The position numbers were made by a program, and so were the translations under genes. 8,235 bases of DNA, from the NCBI GenBank assembly GCA_021844725.1, contig JAKBSX010000092.1, positions 1 through 8,235 on the forward strand, in the 5' to 3' direction. The notes under the pieces were generated by a model. The model worked only from the letters and a program-made list of their open reading frames with translations, searched no databases and was not told where the DNA came from. This document shows, one piece after another, positions 5,483-8,235 of the stretch. Positions within the stretch are counted from its first letter, which is position 1, and every line of letters starts with the position of its first letter. Source of the DNA: Actinomycetes bacterium. GTDB lineage: Bacteria; Actinomycetota; Acidimicrobiia; Acidimicrobiales; Acidimicrobiaceae.

Positions 5483-8235
5483 CTGAAGCGCTAAATATTA
5501 TTTTCGGTGGAATTGTAACAGGGTGCGTCTATGCACTTCTAGCCGTAGGATTCAGCCTGGTTTTTAGTGTCACAAGAGTTTTGAACCTGGCCCAAGGTGT
5601 ATTCGTGACAGCTGGGGCCTTAATTATGTTCAGCCTTACCCAGCATGCTCACTTGAGTTTGGCTGTAGCCTTCATTGTTGCCCTTGTACTGCTTGTGGCT
5701 ATTATGTCGATACTGACATGGGCACTTATAAGACCTGCTATGGAGAGGATTTCACATAGCAGCCTTTTGATGATGATGGGAGGTCTTCTAACTGCCTTTC
5801 AAGGTATCGCGTATCTGATCTGGGGTAGCAATCCTTATACATTGCCCTCCTTTACCAGTTCTAAGCCGATAACTTTATTTGGAGCTGACATTACCAGTCA
5901 GGACTTCTGGGTGATTGGCACCGCTGCCGTGGCGGTATTGGCCTTATATTGGCTACTTTATAAGACTCGTTTTGGCTCTTCATTGCGAGCGGCCTCTGAG
6001 AACGAAACTGCGACCAAGCTGATGGGTATCTCCGTTGCTCGAGTAGTCATACTTGCCTTCGCCCTGGCCACAGCTTTGGGTGTAGTAGCTGGAGCAGTAA
6101 TTGCGCCAACCACCTCTCTTGACTTCTCATCAATGGCCAGCTTTACCAACGATGGGTTGATCGCAGTGACAATTGGTGGGCTTGGATCAGTTTTTGGCGC
6201 AGTCGCTGGTGGACTGGTATTTGGAATCCTGACAGCACTGATAACAGGATACGTGTCGTCGGTATTTGGCTCAGCTATCGCTCTGGGAATCCTGATCCTG
6301 CTACTGGTGGTCCGACCCGAGGGGATACTCTCCCGTCGAAAAGGACGGAGAACCGATACCGCGGAGAAACGGTCAGGACGTCCTGAACTAAAACTAAAAG
6401 TACCTTCAAGCTGGACAAAAATCGGCTGGACTGTACTTGCGATATTCCTGGCAATTGCACTTCCCAAAATGTATGCTGCCTCAGGGACTCTTCACACAAT
6501 CGACATAGTTGGGATATTTGCACTTACTATTGTGGGCCTGGAACTTCTGACTGGAGTGTCGGGTCAAGTCAGCCTGGGTCAAGCGGGCTTTATGGCGGTC
6601 GGTGGATATACCTCTGCGCTGCTGACTGTAAATCACCACGTCGCTCCGATATGGGGACTATTGGCCGGGGTGGCGCTTTCGCTGGTTGCCGCGGTCATTT
6701 TGGGACTGGCCGGATCAAGAGTGCGAGGAATGTATCTGGCAGTTGTTACATTGGCGTTTGGAATTTTCATACCGGCGGTAGTCACTGGCATGGGATCAAC
6801 AGGAGGGCCGTCAGGAATTACCGGTATTCCATCCTTCTCGCTATTCGGGTACAGCTTTGATACTGACACCAAATTTTTCTATCTTATCTTCGTTCTTGTA
6901 GGGATCTCGCTGTACTTCAGTTCACGCCTTATAAAAAGCCATCGTGGAAGATTGCTCAAGGCTATGAACGAAGACGACGTAGGAATTTCAGCAATTGGTC
7001 TTGATACCCGCAAAACAAAGATCGTCGTCTTTATCGTGAGTGCTGTAATGGCCTCTGTTGCCGGTTCGCTGTACGGAGGATTCTTTCACTTCCTTTCGCC
7101 TGGTATGGTAGGTTCAGCTGTATCGCTGCAGATCATTACTATGTTGGTGGTTGGAGGGACGGTAAGCAGACTGGGACCACTTATTGGAGTAACCCTTATC
7201 ACCTTCCTTCCAAATGTTTCGCAGTCTCTCAAGAATGCCGGACCAGTGATAGACGGCCTCTTGCTGGTTGTATTCCTCCGCTACCTGCCGGATGGCCTGA
7301 TTGGAGTCCCAATGCGGGCGATCAACTGGTTGAGTGAAAAAACAGGCATTAGTAATAAGGTGGAGCAGGCTGAACTGGCATACGTCGCTGAGTCAGACCA
7401 GGAAATTGAGAAAGCACCCACTCCGAGTCCCGTGATTGTAAGCGAACCAGTCGGGACAGATAAATCATCACAACCACGAATCGCGCTCAGTGTTTCAGGA
7501 ATTTCAAAGAGTTTCGGTGGAGTTATGGCTGTACGTGACGTAAGTTTCGACCTTGAAGAGGGCACCATTGGCGCACTAATCGGTCCAAACGGAGCCGGGA
7601 AATCCACTTTATTCAATCTGATAACGAACCTCTATATACCCGATAGCGGAACCGTAACGCTTTGGGGAAATGTCCTTCCAGTGACACGCCCATATAGGGC
7701 TGCCGAGCTAGGCCTGTTCAGAACATTTCAGACATCGCGAGTATTCGAGCAACTAACGGTAGTCGATAACGTGCTGTTGGGCGGGACGAGATTGTCAAGT
7801 AGCGGGATCCTCAGTTGTGGACTTGGAACTCCCGGAGCACGTAAAGAGGAGAAAGAGCTCCGTGAAAGAGCAATGAGCATACTTGTGGCAGTTGGACTTG
7901 GGCAACAGGCCTATGAACCTGCAGGAAACCTCCCACTTGCGGCTCAAAAACATCTTGATCTCGCTCGTGCGCTTATGTCAGGTTCTAAAGTTCTAATGCT
8001 CGATGAACCTGGTGCAGGTATGAACGATGTTGAGACTGAGGAACTTGGATCAATGCTTCTTGCAATCAGAGATGCCGGACGAACCATATTGGTGGTGGAT
8101 CACAATATGGCTCTGGTAATGGGTATTGCAGACAAAGTCACGGTAATGGATACAGGACAAGTAATAGCAAGCGGATTACCGGCAGATATTCAGAGAGATC
8201 CAACAGTCATATCGGCTATTTTGGTCACAATTTTT
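5479..8235 (+). CDS. Fused Liv-type ABC transporter: two permease domains plus ATPase (LivH-LivM-LivG), 3' end beyond window
   Basis: One open frame of 919 codons without a stop encodes three subunits normally made separately in hydrophobic amino acid (HAAT/Liv) importers. Residues 1-293 are LivH-like (LNLAQG 35-40; cytoplasmic loop around RAASEN 170-175 and LMGI to 183). Residues 312-615 are LivM-like (SGQVSLGQAGFMAVGGY, 361-377; loop RLLKAMNEDD near 491-500). A polar linker (about 620-667) leads to a LivG-like ATPase from 668: Walker A GPNGAGKST (702-710), Q751, Walker B VLMLDEP (838-844), and H875. The signature reads LPLAAQ (818-823) instead of the usual LSGGQ-like LAYGQ. An in-frame TGA at 5461 makes GTG 5479 the first start; GGGGA lies 7 bases upstream. 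The ATPase already has about 250 residues, so the end must be near. LivF and a substrate-binding protein are not in the window. Several hydrophobic segments place it in the inner membrane. The substrate is unknown; an aromatic acid is suggested only by the pca neighbours. Confidence 0.93.
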   Translation, partial: MTEALNIIFGGIVTGCVYALLAVGFSLVFSVTRVLNLAQGVFVTAGALIMFSLTQHAHLSLAVAFIVALVLLVAIMSILTWALIRPAMERISHSSLLMMMGGLLTAFQGIAYLIWGSNPYTLPSFTSSKPITLFGADITSQDFWVIGTAAVAVLALYWLLYKTRFGSSLRAASENETATKLMGISVARVVILAFALATALGVVAGAVIAPTTSLDFSSMASFTNDGLIAVTIGGLGSVFGAVAGGLVFGILTALITGYVSSVFGSAIALGILILLLVVRPEGILSRRKGRRTDTAEKRSGRPELKLKVPSSWTKIGWTVLAIFLAIALPKMYAASGTLHTIDIVGIFALTIVGLELLTGVSGQVSLGQAGFMAVGGYTSALLTVNHHVAPIWGLLAGVALSLVAAVILGLAGSRVRGMYLAVVTLAFGIFIPAVVTGMGSTGGPSGITGIPSFSLFGYSFDTDTKFFYLIFVLVGISLYFSSRLIKSHRGRLLKAMNEDDVGISAIGLDTRKTKIVVFIVSAVMASVAGSLYGGFFHFLSPGMVGSAVSLQIITMLVVGGTVSRLGPLIGVTLITFLPNVSQSLKNAGPVIDGLLLVVFLRYLPDGLIGVPMRAINWLSEKTGISNKVEQAELAYVAESDQEIEKAPTPSPVIVSEPVGTDKSSQPRIALSVSGISKSFGGVMAVRDVSFDLEEGTIGALIGPNGAGKSTLFNLITNLYIPDSGTVTLWGNVLPVTRPYRAAELGLFRTFQTSRVFEQLTVVDNVLLGGTRLSSSGILSCGLGTPGARKEEKELRERAMSILVAVGLGQQAYEPAGNLPLAAQKHLDLARALMSGSKVLMLDEPGAGMNDVETEELGSMLLAIRDAGRTILVVDHNMALVMGIADKVTVMDTGQVIASGLPADIQRDPTVISAILVTIF

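Noticed and set aside
6301..6430. Frameshift or gene boundary between the LivH and LivM domains
   Set aside because: The frame was read codon by codon from 5479 to 8235 with no stop and no loss of phase; the junction is a normal basic, polar linker.
5958..6467. 169-codon minus-strand frame inside the transporter, with similar ones at 6275-6523, 6633-6872 and 7281-7616
   Set aside because: They are antisense to clear LivH, LivM and LivG coding sequence, with no family resemblance or ribosome binding site.

Overview
The window holds the middle of a protocatechuate (beta-ketoadipate pathway) degradation locus, followed by a Liv-type (HAAT family) ABC transporter. No rRNA, tRNA, transposase, CRISPR array or transcription-factor gene was found. 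The organism is a bacterium of moderate GC content with visibly AT-rich intergenic DNA. The single polypeptide joining LivH, LivM and LivG, and the actinobacterial look of the thiolase active site (LDRRCGSG), point to an actinobacterium, possibly a moderate-GC uncultured lineage. This placement is inference from recalled family resemblance; Chloroflexota or another phylum is not excluded.

Layout. On the minus strand, reading from 3259 down to the window start, lies one compact operon: catI and catJ (3-oxoadipate CoA-transferase subunits A and B), pcaH and pcaG (beta and alpha subunits of protocatechuate 3,4-dioxygenase) and pcaB (3-carboxy-cis,cis-muconate cycloisomerase). Gaps are 40, 29, -4 and 40 bases. 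The pcaB frame stops after only 100 codons, at positions 7-5, where the family normally continues with a conserved WGATSQD stretch. The stop overlaps a perfect AAGGAG, so this is a nonsense mutation, a split gene or a sequence error at the edge.

A 322-base divergent intergenic region (3260-3581) carries two abutting palindromes and separates this operon from a plus-strand thiolase gene (3582-4796), the likely 3-oxoadipyl-CoA thiolase PcaF. About 680 bases of AT-rich, mostly non-coding DNA follow (4797-5478). This stretch contains a duplicated two-part motif, an orphan Shine-Dalgarno-like sequence and a possible 22-codon leader peptide. From GTG 5479 an uninterrupted reading frame of at least 919 codons runs off the window and encodes LivH, LivM and LivG fused in that order, with a degenerate ABC signature motif.

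How the genes work together. PcaHG opens the protocatechuate ring to 3-carboxy-cis,cis-muconate and PcaB cyclises it. Decarboxylase and lactonase steps (pcaC/pcaD or pcaL, not in the window) would give 3-oxoadipate. CatIJ would transfer CoA from succinyl-CoA, and the thiolase would cleave 3-oxoadipyl-CoA to succinyl-CoA and acetyl-CoA. The transporter is a reasonable candidate for uptake of an aromatic acid feeding the pathway, but its substrate cannot be read from the sequence.
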